From NCBI GenBank assembly GCA_021234535.1, contig CM037840.1:6995094-7059093 (forward strand): a DNA stretch of 64,000 nucleotides, in the 5' to 3' direction. This DNA comes from Stichopus chloronotus (lineage: Eukaryota > Echinodermata > Holothuroidea > Aspidochirotida > Stichopodidae). Shown here piece by piece: positions 43,599-56,258 of this stretch (positions are counted from its first letter, which is position 1; each line of letters opens with the position of its first letter). Position numbers and translations under genes: made by a program. Under the pieces are notes generated by a model that had not been told where the DNA came from, did no database searches, and saw only the letters and a list, made by a program, of their open reading frames with translations.

Positions 43599-45340
43599 AT
43601 TTTCTTTATTTTTGTAGTGATTGATTTAGTCATTGTAATTTGTCATAGGGAACATGATAGTGAAATTCATCTCAAGTTAAAATATGTTTGTGATGCCTAA
43701 TGAAGAGTATCATAAGCAGGTATGTGACATACAGTATAGCAAACACAATTTTGCAGTCATGTGACTGATAAACATTACTTTTGTAGTATTCTTGAAATCA
43801 TACTTTAAAGTTAACATCCATGCTAAAATCATGATTTTTGAAGGTAGATTAAGCCAGTGTGTTTTTGTAGTAAGTGATCTCATCCCTGTACACATGTGTA
43901 TGTATACAAGAGGAAATACTGTATTTTGTAGAGCATTTTTGTGAAAATGCCTTTAGATTGCCCACACTCCCTTTGTGATAGTGAACTGAAACTTGGTCGT
44001 TCACTAGGACTCATAAAGTTGTACAAACCAATGGTATAAATATGATGCAGAGAATGGTAACTGACTGGAGCAAGTCAGTGAAAACTGGTTGTGGGAGAGG
44101 GTGTGTCTCTTACATAAATTCTTTCAAACACATTTTATGTGTAAAGTGAAACATCCCCCGAAATACACTAGGGCTTCATTTTCAAGTACAGCATTTTCTA
44201 GACTGCAGCATGACTTTCCTCTGTAATTGAAAACTGTAATTTGACCTGGATGTTATGAGTCTTGAATACATTACCACAGGAAATTCACTAAGAGTTAGAT
44301 CCATTATTTTACCCTCTTCTTCATCCATTATATCATTTTCTCATTTTCATAGCCCTTCACCATTAGTTCTTAATTTTGCCTTTCAACTTTTGTGACACCA
44401 AAATTCTCTCTTACAAAGAGGTGGTACTGTATGGACCAGAGGGTTGGATGCTGTGCATTTGGTATTGCCTAAACTTTGCCAGATTTAACTTATTTCCTTG
44501 CACAGGTACTTTAGTTGCAGATATATCTGTGACATTAGCTTAATAATTTTTATCACCAGCAACATGTGACAACTACTCTGTACACAGCATCATAATGGTT
44601 TGGCACCACTTCTCACTTGTCTCATACATTTCTTTTAACAAACCATCATGGTTCTTTTAATGGACTGTCTTTTAATGGACCCCCTAGACCATGATCACCT
44701 TGCCATTGAAAGTAGCAAAGAAGTGCCACCTACAGTTATATTGAATATTACTTTCCATTTTAAGAGGTTGGAGAACAGAAAGTAGTGCTTAAACCAAGAG
44801 CCAGTTTGCTCAATGAAAGAAAATTTCACTCATGAAAGTGTAGAGACTCAGCTGGTTGTGTTAGAGATCATCAGACACTATTATTAAGCTTTTGTTGGTG
44901 ACTGTTCTCCAATACCCCTATGTTCTGACACACCCACTACATATTCCAACAGCAGAGACTTAGTAAGACCCTCTGGGTACCCATGGATGAGAAGTGTTGG
45001 CCCCAAAGCCAAGGGTGTAAAATCTCTCAATAAGCTCTCTACGGCCATAAGCACACATATTTACAAATAAACAAAGACACAATGTATGGTACAGTAATAC
45101 ATGTGATACTATTCCATGTTGTTCATTGATGCTATTATACATAGTTTAACATTACAGACTTACAGTATGCACCATATGTTGAAACTTTAAAGTACTTTTA
45201 CTTGACATAATTGATGTGTAGCAACATAGGAGTGCCTAAATATATGGGTGTCAGAACATAAAATGTGTCAGAACCTAGGACTGCAATGAAATTTACCAAT
45301 TTAATCCATGCATGGCTAAGAAATGGAGCACTGTAACCTG

Positions 45341-46428
45341 TTTTGGTTTCGATGATAATCGTAACCTTTGTAATCATACATATGTGTGTATGTATGTATG
45401 TGTGTGTGTATGCGTGCGTGTATGCGTGTGTGTGTGTGTGTGTATGTCCGTGACGCCCTACCTTGTAAACACGATATCTCAAGAAGGGAAGCTTGGACAG
45501 ATCTCATATGTGGTATGTAGGTGTACCATATTGAGAAGAAGGACCCTATTGTTTTTGGTGGAGGTCAAAGGTCATTTGGGGTCAACAGGGGTCAAAATGT
45601 GAAAACCTTGTAAACACGATATCTCAAGAAGGGAAGCTTGGACAGATCTCATATTTGGTATGTAGGTGTACCATATTGAGAAGGAGAACCCTATTGTTTT
45701 TGGTAGAGGTCAAAGGTCATTTAGGGTTAACAGGGGTCAAATTGTGAAAACCTTGAGAACTCAATATCTCAAGAAAGGAAGCTTGTAGAGATCTCATGTG
45801 TTGTATGTAGTTGTACAATGTTAAGTATAGGAACCATATTGTTTTTGGTGGAGGTCAAAGGTCATTTGGGGTCAACAGGGATCAAATGGTGAAAACATTG
45901 TAAACATGATATCTCAAGAAGGGGAGCTTGGACAAATGTCATATTTAGTATGTAGGTGTACCACATTAGGAAGAAAAATCCCTATTGTTTTTGGTGGAGG
46001 TCAAAGGTCATTTGGGGTCAACAGGGGTCAAATTGTGAAAACCTTGTAAACACAATATTTCAAAAAGGGAAGCTTGGACAGATCTCATATTTCGTATGTA
46101 GGTGTACCGTATTGAGATGAAGAATCCTATTGTTTTTGGTAGGGGTCAAAGGTCATTTGGGGTCATCAGGGGTCAAGTTGTGAAAACCTTGAAAACACGA
46201 TATCTCAAGAAAGGAAGCTTGTAGAGATCTCATGGTTTGTATGTAGTTGTACCATGTTGAGTAGAGGAACCCTATCGTTTTTGTGAAGGTCAAAGGTCAT
46301 TTGGGGTCAACAGGGGTCAAACTGTGAAAATGTGACAATGTGACACATACTAATGCTACTATATCAGATTCAGAAAAAAATTTCTCTTAAATAGATCATC
46401 AAAACCACAATGCATTTCTGCATTCTGG
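45341..46428 (+). mobile_element. Helitron-like array element E14, best preserved copy
   Basis: The head hairpin is GGTTTCGAT-GATA-ATCGTAACC (45345-45366), then GTAATCATACAT and (GT)n to 45446. About six monomers of ~145 bp follow. They contain TTGTAAACACGATATCTC, AAGAAGGGAAGCTTGGAC and AGGTCAAAGGTCA, and most have the GGGGTCAACAGGGGTCA variant. The tail CAGATTCAGAAAAAAATTTC, ATCATCAAAACCAC, AATGCA-TTTC-TGCATT ends TCTGG|T at 46424-46429. There is no coding frame. Confidence 0.8.
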
Positions 46429-48087
46429 TTGTATCCAGTGGGCAGACAGAATCTCATTTCTAGTGTACTAGTGAGGTGGTGTTCAACAAATCAGCATGTT
46501 AAGTTACCACATCCACATTATCAACATTTTGCTTTACAGCTTCAACGACTGACGCCTCTTGTTATGCGACATACACTTGTACTAGAGAAGAAGGCACCTT
46601 CATTTAAGTCATTCAGTGTTTCTACAATGACTTTAACTCCAACTTTTTTTTTCCATCTTAGTTTCCACTTAGACTATCTGATGTAGGTATGATTTTGCAT
46701 CTGAGCGCAGGAGCTTAAGGAACATTGATCCAATCTTTTCCACTCAGAATTGATAACTATCACTTGATGTTGCAGGTTGGTTAAAAATTTGTGTGACTTC
46801 GGTGGTATGTTAATATGACATATAGTTGAAACCATTCTGACATTATTGAAATTTAGCCATTTGGTTGATGCAATTATGGAACTGACGATGTGTAACTTGC
46901 TGAACATCGGTACACCTAACGCAAATTGTAAAAATGTGCAGAAAGTGATAAAAATTCTACAGTAAATTGCCGTCTTATTTACATTTTAATGTTTTGCATA
47001 TGCCAAAAGTCCCATACTTTATTCTTATATGCCAGTCTATCCTGATTCAGAACAAATACCAGCCAGTTGTTTTCATTTGTAAGCCTTAAGTTCTGTCTTG
47101 ACTGCCAACAACAACCTTTTCATCAAAACATTGTTCTAAGTAATCCTTTCCATAGGATAGAAGCACCTATGAATAAAAGTTACGTGGATACCAACTTTGA
47201 AGTTGGACATATCACACAAAACATACACCGTGCCTTAAGCCATACTCATCTCTCATGAATTGGAACTCTTATCACAGATGAGAAAATTGAACAGGCTTAG
47301 CAAAGATTTAGCTCAGCGGAAACTTCTAAATTGCACCTCCTTCCTGTGAGGGTGAACCTGAATGATGAGAGCTCCAAACTTCTGAAGAACGTCCATAAAG
47401 CAATAAATGTAAGTTACGCAGATATTCAAAGACAGGCCTAAATGACAGGTATCCCCAATTGGACAGCTTGCATTTAATGAGCATACATAATACAATACTG
47501 TTAATAACAAATCACAGCTACAACTATGTGGAAAACACATTCTACAGTCTTCATACACAACATACTGTAATGCATAAAAGGAAACCAAAACATAGCTGTA
47601 TTGGTGATTCCATAAATATGGTGGGCTTATTTAAGATGACTGTTAAATGTTATTGAATGAAAGAAAGTAATGTGCCATGGGACACCAAAAAATTAAACAA
47701 AGCTTTACATTGGCAAATAACACTTTGTTTACAGTGCTATTCTGGTGTGCAGTTTCAAATGTTGTGAAACTGAATGCTCTTCCACAGTGCTGTGAAAGTG
47801 CTTTCAAAAAATGCATCTTGATACTTATTTGGAGTTTGCAGTTGTCTAGTAGTTGTCAGATCTTGTTAAAAAAACCAAAAAAAAAACTGTCACTTAGTCT
47901 GTCAATGTCACACCACTTGGTGTCCATTGACACAGGGGGAAAAAAGAGTGTTTTTTGCACATAACATCATAATGTAGTGTACTGATTAAGCTATGTCCAC
48001 TAATCAGTAAGTTATTTCTTAAAGGATGGTACTAAGGAGCACTTTAGTATTATTTTGTTTTCCACACTCTGTGGAATGTTGGTGTTT

Positions 48088-48305
48088 CCATATTTGGTCG
48101 TGTAATGATGAGTTTTCCTCAGAAGCAAGTAGCTCTCTGTCGTCCATTGCCTCTTTTCCATATTTGGGCATGCTGATGGTCAGGTTTCTCCTGAGCAACA
48201 AGTGGCTCCTTCTGTGTCCACTGTTTCAACTCCATATTTGGTCAGGTTATGATCAGTTCCCCTTGAGTAACAAGAAGCTTTATTGTTTGGTCACTGTCTC
48301 AAGAA
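48088..48305 (+). repeat. Tandem repeat, ~72-bp unit, three copies
   Basis: CCATATTTGG starts units at 48088, 48158 and 48232; each continues with TGATGNNNAGTTTTCC-like and AGCAACAAGTNGCT-like words. Confidence 0.6.
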
Positions 48306-49192
48306 GTGACTCAAAGCTCCTTCTAAGCCTATGAATAAACATATGTACCCCTCTGTTGCTGAGAAATTAGACTAAAGTAGGCAGACCTGGTGGAGTGTTG
48401 GCTCATGATTGGTCAAAGTGGTCAGTGTTTTCTGTAACTTTTCCAGCTTATTGTCATGGGTTTGTTGTTTAAATGCTCAAGTTGTGAGGCTGGAAGAGTC
48501 AGTGTTATCTCCATTATTCTGAGATACTCTCCATCTGCCAGCACTGAAGAGAATAAACCATGCTAAATGTTATTTGTGCAAGGAAACTTTAACTTTTCTT
48601 AAGTGGTGCTGCAAGCCTTGAAGTCTGAAGTCTTGTGCAAGATTATGAGTTTCCCTCCTACTTAATTGGTAAGTTGCTTTTCTTAAAAGAGTTTTGTATT
48701 AAGGTATGCTTCTAACTGTGGTCCATTCCTTTAGGGAAACAGTTGGTTTTGAGTATTCTAAACATAAGTAATTCTTGTGTGTGTGTAAGTGATAGCCATT
48801 TATTCCTTTTGAAGAATCCTTTCAAGATAGATACGATTTGAGAATTAAGGCAATCATATATTTCTTTTCATGTTATCTTTCAGTCTCTAAGATATTTAGT
48901 TTATTTGTAATACTGATTGTTGAGTGTTGTCATGCAATGAGTTTCCTTTACAGAATTATTTCTGGGTTACATAGTATTCATCTTACATTCAAATGTAGTA
49001 TGCAATTAATGCCACAGTTCAGATATGTTGCGTATTTATTTATTTATCTATTTAGGCATGAACTCATGGTGTAGCCATGTAGCCTAATTTAATTTTAGAG
49101 TGATAACTGGTACTCAGTGATGTTGTCTAGAGCTGTTGTCTATAGCAAGTGATGATGGTGCTATGACCCATACTGCCGCACTAAAAGGTATA

Positions 49193-49206
49193 GTTGCCAT
49201 GGCAAC
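49193..49206. promoter_or_regulatory. Perfect X-box (RFX-type) palindrome
   Basis: The sequence is GTTGCCATGGCAAC, the ideal palindromic site for RFX factors, and the palindrome extends by one base on each side. RFX sites usually lie near promoters of ciliary genes. A second, weaker one (GTTGCCATAGTTAC) is at 49682-49695. No gene is identified beside them. Confidence 0.5.
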
Positions 49207-50940
49207 TCTAAAGTGTAGATGGTGTATGCCAAATACATATTAGCCATTGATGATTATTTTAAGATAGAAATGGTCAAGCAATTTTATGGGAAATAAAAGA
49301 TGTGCTTCGACTACGAAAGCTATGTTACAATAAATTGAACTTTCTATTACGCTTTATTATTCTATGCTGAACATTAACATGTAAGGGGGTAGCCTGGTCA
49401 ATTTCTTGTATACTTTCCTTGAGCTTGGCCTGTATCCCATGTGTTTATTTTGTATGTAGTATTCTAACCTTTACTTATCTTTTGCAAGTCTTTGGGTGTT
49501 TGCATATTCATGATGTATTACGATTTGGTCACTTCAACAATTCGGTGTACTGGTTTGTATGTTTAGTCCCTAATTGTCACATGGTAATCATTTGAAATGT
49601 AGACTACGGTACATGTTACTTTGGTGTTCACACTAGGGTTAGTCATTTACTATTCAATTATAATTTGAACAGGTTGTGGTCGTTGCCATAGTTACGCTGT
49701 TCGTGGGTTGTGGAGACTTACCGATGTTTCCATGCAGAACTTTGTATTGTTGGTCTGGTGAGTGAATATGCTGGGTTTAACACATGTTGATTTGGTGCCC
49801 AAATTAAAAGACATTCTCTTGTAAATTGTGCTTTAAGATGTCATACAATTTCTGCATGTTCTTGAGGATTTTCTGACTTTTATTGTACATGACTTTTTCT
49901 AATTCAGTAGATTGAATTTGGCTTAACAGTGACTTGTAAATATTTACTCTTTTATCCTTTCAAGTTTTTAATGACTGCTTGCATTGGTTTCCCATTGCAT
50001 CTGTATCTTTCTCTTCATTTATTATCACTTATTTCAATTAGAATGATTGATGTCTGTAGAGTTTTCGTTAAGAAGTGGAGCCTGTACTGAGCCCTAATGC
50101 TTGTAATTCCCTTCTTACGTGGATTTCTCTTTGAATGTTACGTACTGTCACTCATGATTCTCAATTCATGGATTTACAATGACCTCAACTGTTGATTGTT
50201 TGTCGTCATAGTGTATGGTTTCACCTTGCGTGTTTGATGGTTACAGGTATGCATGGAGCGACTATGGTGTGATTGTGTATATGTCCATATACTGTATGTT
50301 CTACATTTGTTGTATTCAGATCTAATTCCATGTTGCTATGCTGTTTTATTACAGAGGCTGTTTTACTTTCCTAACATTATTCTCCTGGTTGGTATTGATG
50401 AGGTGCATCAAGTACTACATTAAAACTGACTGAGAAACTAATGCAACATCGTCTGTCTTGTCGTCATTTGCGTGACGTGGCTCACTGTTAAGCTCCCCAT
50501 CCCCGTGTCCCGGTTCCTTTCAATAACAAGTTAGTGGCAGAATTTGTTGATTTGAGAGTATGTACAGCACCACTGAAGCTTGTGATTGGGAACATCTCTG
50601 ACTAATTCAATGCTTTTTTGTCCTGCCGTTCTGGAGGTGACAAATGTCACATTGTATAAAGGTGGGACACCATATCTGCTGACCCACATGTTTATGGAAT
50701 CACCCATATTAAGATACCTTACTGTACTCATGGAACTGATCATGTCTGCTTGATTCTAATATAATAATAAAAAATGAATGGTAAATAATTGCCAGTAGTT
50801 ATCACGATGATGGTACCATTGATGATGACAACACTGACAATGAAATCATAAAAATGATGATGGCAGTGATGATATTGTACCATGATATGACAAGTATATG
50901 ATTTAAAATGTTATCTTGTCTTCATGATGATGATATCGCA

Positions 50941-51075
50941 AGATGATGTTGATACCATGACAATGGCAGTGATGATAATGTCATGATGTGATGATAATAT
51001 CACAAGATGATGTTGATACCATGGCAATAGCAGTGATGATAATGTCATGATGTGATGATAATATCACAAGATGAT
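50941..51075 (+). repeat. Tandem repeat, 64-bp unit, GATGAT-rich
   Basis: AGATGATGTTGATACCATG starts at 50941 and again at 51005, with the intervening bases almost identical. A looser GATGAT-rich region precedes it from 50800. Confidence 0.7.
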
Positions 51076-51549
51076 TCCATGAAGATTCCATGAAGAATGA
51101 TGAAATATAAAATCATCCTTTTGATCACCACAGTTCATAGACTTTTAATGAGCTGAATCAAACAGAAAGTCAATTGACTTTGTAATTCCTTGCTAATATT
51201 CATGAACATAATTTCCAGCATACTACACTGCAGAGCTGTCAGCTTTACAAATGTTATATCTTTTGACCTTTTCTTTTAAAGCAATAAGAATTGATTTACT
51301 AACAATGGCAACCAACACAAATAGTTTGAAGTTTCCACAACTTTTTGAGATTATCTACTCATCAAGAGCTACCAATGTATTCAGTTTGAAGTTTCTTGAT
51401 GGACTGACAACATTGTTCCCTTTGTCCACATCCTTGTTTCACTGTGACATAGTAAAAATATGCATGCAAACTGGAATTTCCTGTTGACAGTATTCACTGA
51501 AACAAGAGTATAATGGCTAGGATGTGAACAAAAGTAAGACCTAAGAATT

Positions 51550-51652
51550 TCAAAACTTAAGACCCTACCAGGTACAAAACTAAGATCTCACCAGGTACAA
51601 AACTTAAGACCTACCAGGTGCAAAACTTTGACCCCAGCAGGTTCACTGGTTA
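51550..51652 (+). repeat. Tandem repeat, ~30-bp unit
   Basis: ACCAGGTACAAAACTTAAGA-type units occur about three and a half times. Confidence 0.6.
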
Positions 51653-51766
51653 CAATGTTGAGACACAACTGAGACCCATCCTTTAGCCAGCAATTTAATT
51701 GAAGGAAGCGACTTTGCTTTTGCATATGACAAGTTGATCTATTGCACTGTTAAGGAATTTAATAGA

Positions 51767-52270
51767 TTTTTGGTTTTGGTGAAAAGAGAAGCATGCAATC
51801 ATGAATGCTTGTGTGTGTATACGTGTTTGTGACGCTAAGCTTTTAACCTTAGTTGGAAAATCTGATGTTTCTCAAACTTAATACATAGATGCCCCTTATA
51901 GAGAGAAAGAACCATGCTGTTTTTGGTTGGGTCAAAGGTCATCTGTGGTCAACAGAGGTCAAATATTGAATGTCTTGTTATCCAGATATCTCAAGATAGA
52001 AGTGATGGATACTTTTCATATTTAGTACATTGGCTGGCCATATGAGAAGAAGATCCCTATTATTTCTGGTGATGACATTGTGAACATGAAATCTCAAGAT
52101 AGGAATCATATGGAAACTTTTGATACCTATAATGTTGAACATTCACATATCAAGTAGAAGAGCCTTATTGCTTTTAGCAAAGGTCATGTGAGGTCATCAG
52201 ATGTTAAATACTTAAAACTTAGTTTGTTAACAGACTATTTCAAGATAGGAATCATGGACATTTAGTATGT
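51767..52270 (+). mobile_element. Helitron-like array fragment E15
   Basis: The head TTTTTGGTTTTGG and GCAATCATGAATG lead into a GT-rich tract and three diverged monomers. No tail is found; it fades near 52270. Confidence 0.5.
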
Positions 52271-52749
52271 AACAGGTTACTTTTAAATAGAGATGGAAAT
52301 TAGTGACAAGTTACAAATTCATCATTATGTGTTAATTTGTGGTCTATATTTTCTGAAACATTTTGAATTGTAATATGGTTTTTATGCCACATAGATGGTA
52401 AGAAATGCAGAATTGTTTATTTCCAGTTCAGGACACAGTGACCCGAACAGAACATATCAGAAGTGTTACATTTGTTGTATTAACCTAGTTTCATCAGTTT
52501 ATAGCATAATACTGTACATTTGGCTATAGCAGCATTGATATTCTTTTTCCTCTACACCCAATGTGACTTCACAGAAACAGATACTGACATCATATCATTC
52601 CTACTGTAAGGATTTAAAGGATCAGTTCCATCATGTGAAAACTCACTGTTACAACTACTTGTAACTTTTTATTTTCTGAACTTTCAATCCAGCATATTCT
52701 TTATCTTATAATTGCTGTCATCCAAACCACACTGAGTCTCTGCACACCG

Positions 52750-54430
52750 TTTTTGGTTTTGATGATAATTGTTACCTTAGTAATCATGCATAGCATGTGT
52801 GTGTATGTATATGTGTGTGTGTGCATGCATGTATGTTTGTGATGCTTACCTTGTAAATGTGATGATATCTCAAGAAGGGAAACTTGGACTAATCCCATAT
52901 TTGTTAAGTAGGTGAACCACTTTTAGTAGCCTATTGGTTTTGATGGAGGTCAAAGGCCATTTTGGGTCAATGGAGTCAAATTGTGAAAATCTTGTAAACA
53001 CGATATCTCATGAAGGGAAACGCGGTCAAATGTCACACTCTGTATGTAGTTGTACCACATCGAGTAAAAGAAACCTATTGATTTTAGTAGAGTTCAAAGC
53101 TCTTTTTTAGTCACCAAGGGTCAAGTTGTGAAAACCTTGCTAACTCAATATCTTGATGGAAACCTGGACAGTTGTCATATTAGTATGCAGGTGTACTACA
53201 TTAAGTACAAAAACCCAGTTGATTTTGTTGGAGGTTAACCGTCGTTCGAGCTCAGCAGGGGTCAAATTGTCAAAACCTTCTAAACACGATATCTTATGTA
53301 GGGAAGCTTAGATAAATGTCATATTTCGTGTATCCAAGGTAGGTCGTGTCCAAGGTGTCCAACGTTAAAGTGACTGCGTGCGTCGGCAAAATGTTAAGAC
53401 ATCGAAATTTCATGTCCAACGTTTGGTAACACTTTTAATTGCACCATTCAAACAATTTGGGGAAAATAAATAGGTTTCAGGAGGCTGATTCTGTCATATA
53501 ATTTCAAATTCACCTAACGTAATGACAAAAGGGTGTAAAATACGATAATGTAGTGTTTCACAATTTTCATTCAAATCAAACATGTGCTTCTTTGAACAAG
53601 CCAATGGGAAGTATACTAGTGTTGAATATTCTGTTAGTAAAAACAATTGAGAATCACTGACGCCTCAATTGTGTGATCAGTTTGTAGAATATTTGTAGCT
53701 ACTAACAGTGCAGACGTTTATAAAACAATACAGTTCCAGATTCTGACCAAGGAGCGACGACTTGAGTAGTATTTTTTGGCAGACCTATACTGTTGCATAT
53801 GAAGGTGTTCATAGCTCATAGTAAGAACCCTTAATTTTCAAATATGATCTCTGTTTTTTATGTCAATCCCGTTGCTTCTCATAGTAGTTAAGGTCATTTC
53901 CGTTCATTGGAAGACGTATTCCGTCTATGTACAACTTTGCGTGTAGTTTTAAATATCACAGCAAAGTTGAGATAAAACCAATTTATCCTTCTGGTTTTTC
54001 AGTACACACGCAGTTACTTTAAGTGCAGAAAGCCTGTTGTGTGTGGTGGAGGTCAAAGGTCATTTGGGGCAACAGCAGTAAAGTTGTGAAAATCTTGTAA
54101 ACACGATATGTCATGAGTGGAAATGTGAACAAATGTCTTATGTACTATGTAGGTGTGCCACATCAAGTACAAAAACCACATCAATTTTTTTGGAGGTCAA
54201 AGGTCATTTCTGGTCAACAGGGTTCAAATTGTGAAAACATTCTAAACACGAAATCTCAAGTAGGGAAGCTTAGACAAATGTCATATTTGGTGTGTAAGAA
54301 TACAACATTAACTGCAGAAAGCCTTTTGTTTGAGGTCATAGGTCATTTGGGGTAAACAGGCTTGAATTATAAAATGTCAGATTCAGAAGACAATCCTCAT
54401 AGTGAAATCATCGAAACCACAATGCATTTG
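52750..54430 (+). mobile_element. Helitron-like array element E16 with nested TTAA MITE
   Basis: The head GGTTTTGAT-GATA-ATTGTTACC shows a compensated hairpin, followed by GTAATCATGCAT and (GT)n. Monomers continue to 53340. After the MITE (53365-54022) they resume at 54023. The tail is cut inside its hairpin at AATGCATTTG (54430), so the last ~10 bases including CTGG are missing. Confidence 0.65.
53365..54022. mobile_element. TTAA-flanked MITE, copy 2
   Basis: It begins TTAA-AGTGACTGCGTG and ends CGCAGTTACT-TTAA. The surrounding monomers normally read ACATTAAGTGCA or ACATTAACTGCAGAAAG, so the insertion lies exactly at TTAA in the monomer and duplicated it. It is ~70% similar to 24195-24885 throughout. 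Confidence 0.7.
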
Positions 54431-56258
54431 TCAAGATTGTAGACAATTGGAATACATTGCCATTCTGCCACAGATCTAGAATTTCGGCACTTTCTTCATG
54501 TGGAAAGTGGTACTGCCGCTGCGTGATCTTGCTTGCACTCTTTCCTCCTGCAGAAAAAAAGAAAGAAAAGGCGTTTCTTGTGAATAGTAGCTGAGGGAAT
54601 GTAATTTGAGATTTTGCAAACAGTCTTCGTCCTGAAGCCCCATTATCATGGGAAAATGGTTGCCGTATCTTACCCAACTCTGTCCCACCCCCCCCCCCCA
54701 CGCTATGCAACCTTTGCTCTCTTATACACCCACCCTGCAATGGGTCCTGGACTGGCCCTTCATCTCCCCATCTCATAACTCTCACTTCTAAACTGAGACA
54801 AATTTTATCAGCCCTGTGGTATACATACAGTAAAACATTCAACTTAAACGGGCTTTCTCTTCCTGGATTTCGGAACAGCATGAAACTCTACACAAGGATA
54901 GAATTATCTACGAAAAACTGATGAAACTGGATGTCCCGAAAATGAAGCAATTTTCCATATGAAAGACAAGCAATCCGACGAGCAGCCAATCCTCACATGA
55001 TATTGTATATGTTTATCCCCTCTTGAGATGAACATACACTAACCATTATGGTTCATTTGGATGTCATGTTCTATCATGTAGAAAGGTCTTTTCGAGACAT
55101 GATTTTAGCACTTGTGAGGACTAGGTTAAATGAGGCACTCATGTGGACAGAGATAGTTGCCAAACCGAATGCTAGGTTGAATGAAAATTACAAAAGAAAG
55201 AACGCAAAGTAGGGCCAGGTGCATCAACCCCCACTCTATCTGTAACAACTCCATGTTCCAGTAAAATTCACAACTTAAGATATCGTGCTTAAAATGTTTT
55301 TAGTCTTTAACCTCTGGTGACCTCATATCACCTTTGACCTCCACGAAATACTCCAGTACATTACATAATGCTTCCATGTATACTTGAGTCCATTTAGTTC
55401 CATTTATATATATATATATATTTATATATATATTTATATATGAGAAATGAAAGATGCTTTAGGCAAAACGCTAGTCCCGTGTGGGGGTAGGAGGATGGGT
55501 GGGGGACAGGAAGATTCAAAATTGACGGAAAATTAAAATCATTACTTGAAAAATAGGGATTCCTGGAGATATATTAAATTCAAATTTAATTTCCCCGTGG
55601 ACCGCCCCCTTACATCACATCCTCGCTACGCCCCTGATATACAATTGAAATTTATCAACATTACTCTGGCTTTCATCACCGATCACGCTTTAAGCGAGGA
55701 CATTACGTAAGACCAATTAGCACTCCGTTATGACCATGCACCATTCCTGCCCTAATTAGGGCACCAGTGGTGCAGAAGGCCACATTTGGCCAATCTGAAG
55801 GTACCTTTGACAGACATTCCTAAATCATAGATCACAATCCGAATATCATTATGACGAATCAACCTTGTGCAAAAGATTCTGTAGGACTACCAGCAGAATT
55901 CATAAAAGGCTACAGGTGCCACATTGAATCTTCTTAAAAGCATCCACAAAACCATAAATCGACTCCATCATTAACCAAGCATCATTACAGACATGCCATC
56001 AACTCTGTGTAACACTAAGTGTGGGAGAAATTAATTTTATAATTTTCATTCATTGTATTGTTTTTACACAATACAGAAGAGTAAATACGATAACAGAAGT
56101 GAAAGAACGAGGGGAAAGAAAAGATTGCTGCGGAAAGAAGTGCTCTGAAGAAATCCTCATAGGCTTAAGGACAAGAACACTCCCCAAAAATACAAAGACG
56201 GAAACAAAGAGGGAGAATAAGCTTGTTTTTAAAGATACTATATAAGATTTAGTGGCCC
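54431..56258 (+). other. Mixed stretch with an inverted monomer and AT repeat
   Basis: A 157-codon minus-strand frame (54408-54881) spans a C-run and has no recognised domain. 55309-55360 holds one array monomer in reverse orientation, and 55404-55442 is an AT microsatellite. An end resembling hAT-type termini, CGCTACGCCCCTG, is at 55624-55636 without a matching left end. Confidence 0.4.
55300..55360 (-). repeat. Array monomer fragment in reverse orientation
   Basis: Read on the minus strand it gives GTGGAGGTCAAAGGTGATATG and AGGTCACCAGAGGTTAAAG, the usual half-site block with two changes. It is the only clearly reversed monomer in the window. Confidence 0.6.

Larger units (their letters stand above)
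42920..45340 (+). other. Intergenic DNA, mostly unique
   Basis: Contains a retroelement relic at 43344-43478 and a TA microsatellite at 43572-43598. I see no host exon with convincing splice sites. Confidence 0.4.
46429..51766 (+). other. Largely unique intergenic stretch
   Basis: Contains three small tandem repeats (48088-48305, 50941-51075, 51550-51652) and two X-box-like palindromes (49193, 49682). A donor-like CTG|GTGAGT at 49758-49764 lies just after the second. I cannot support a coding exon on either strand. Confidence 0.4.

Noticed and set aside
43436..43624. Small frame that might be a zinc finger (HTSQKHYVCTQYKSRFRFG)
   Set aside because: It lacks paired C2H2 spacing and lies in another frame of the retroelement fragment; it ends in the TA microsatellite.
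2700..46000. GT/CA tracts as independent microsatellites
   Set aside because: They occupy the same place after the head hairpin in each Helitron-like element and are part of that family.
54408..54881. 157-codon minus-strand frame
   Set aside because: It crosses a C-run giving a poly-Gly stretch, overlaps the truncated tail of E16, and shows no recognisable domain.
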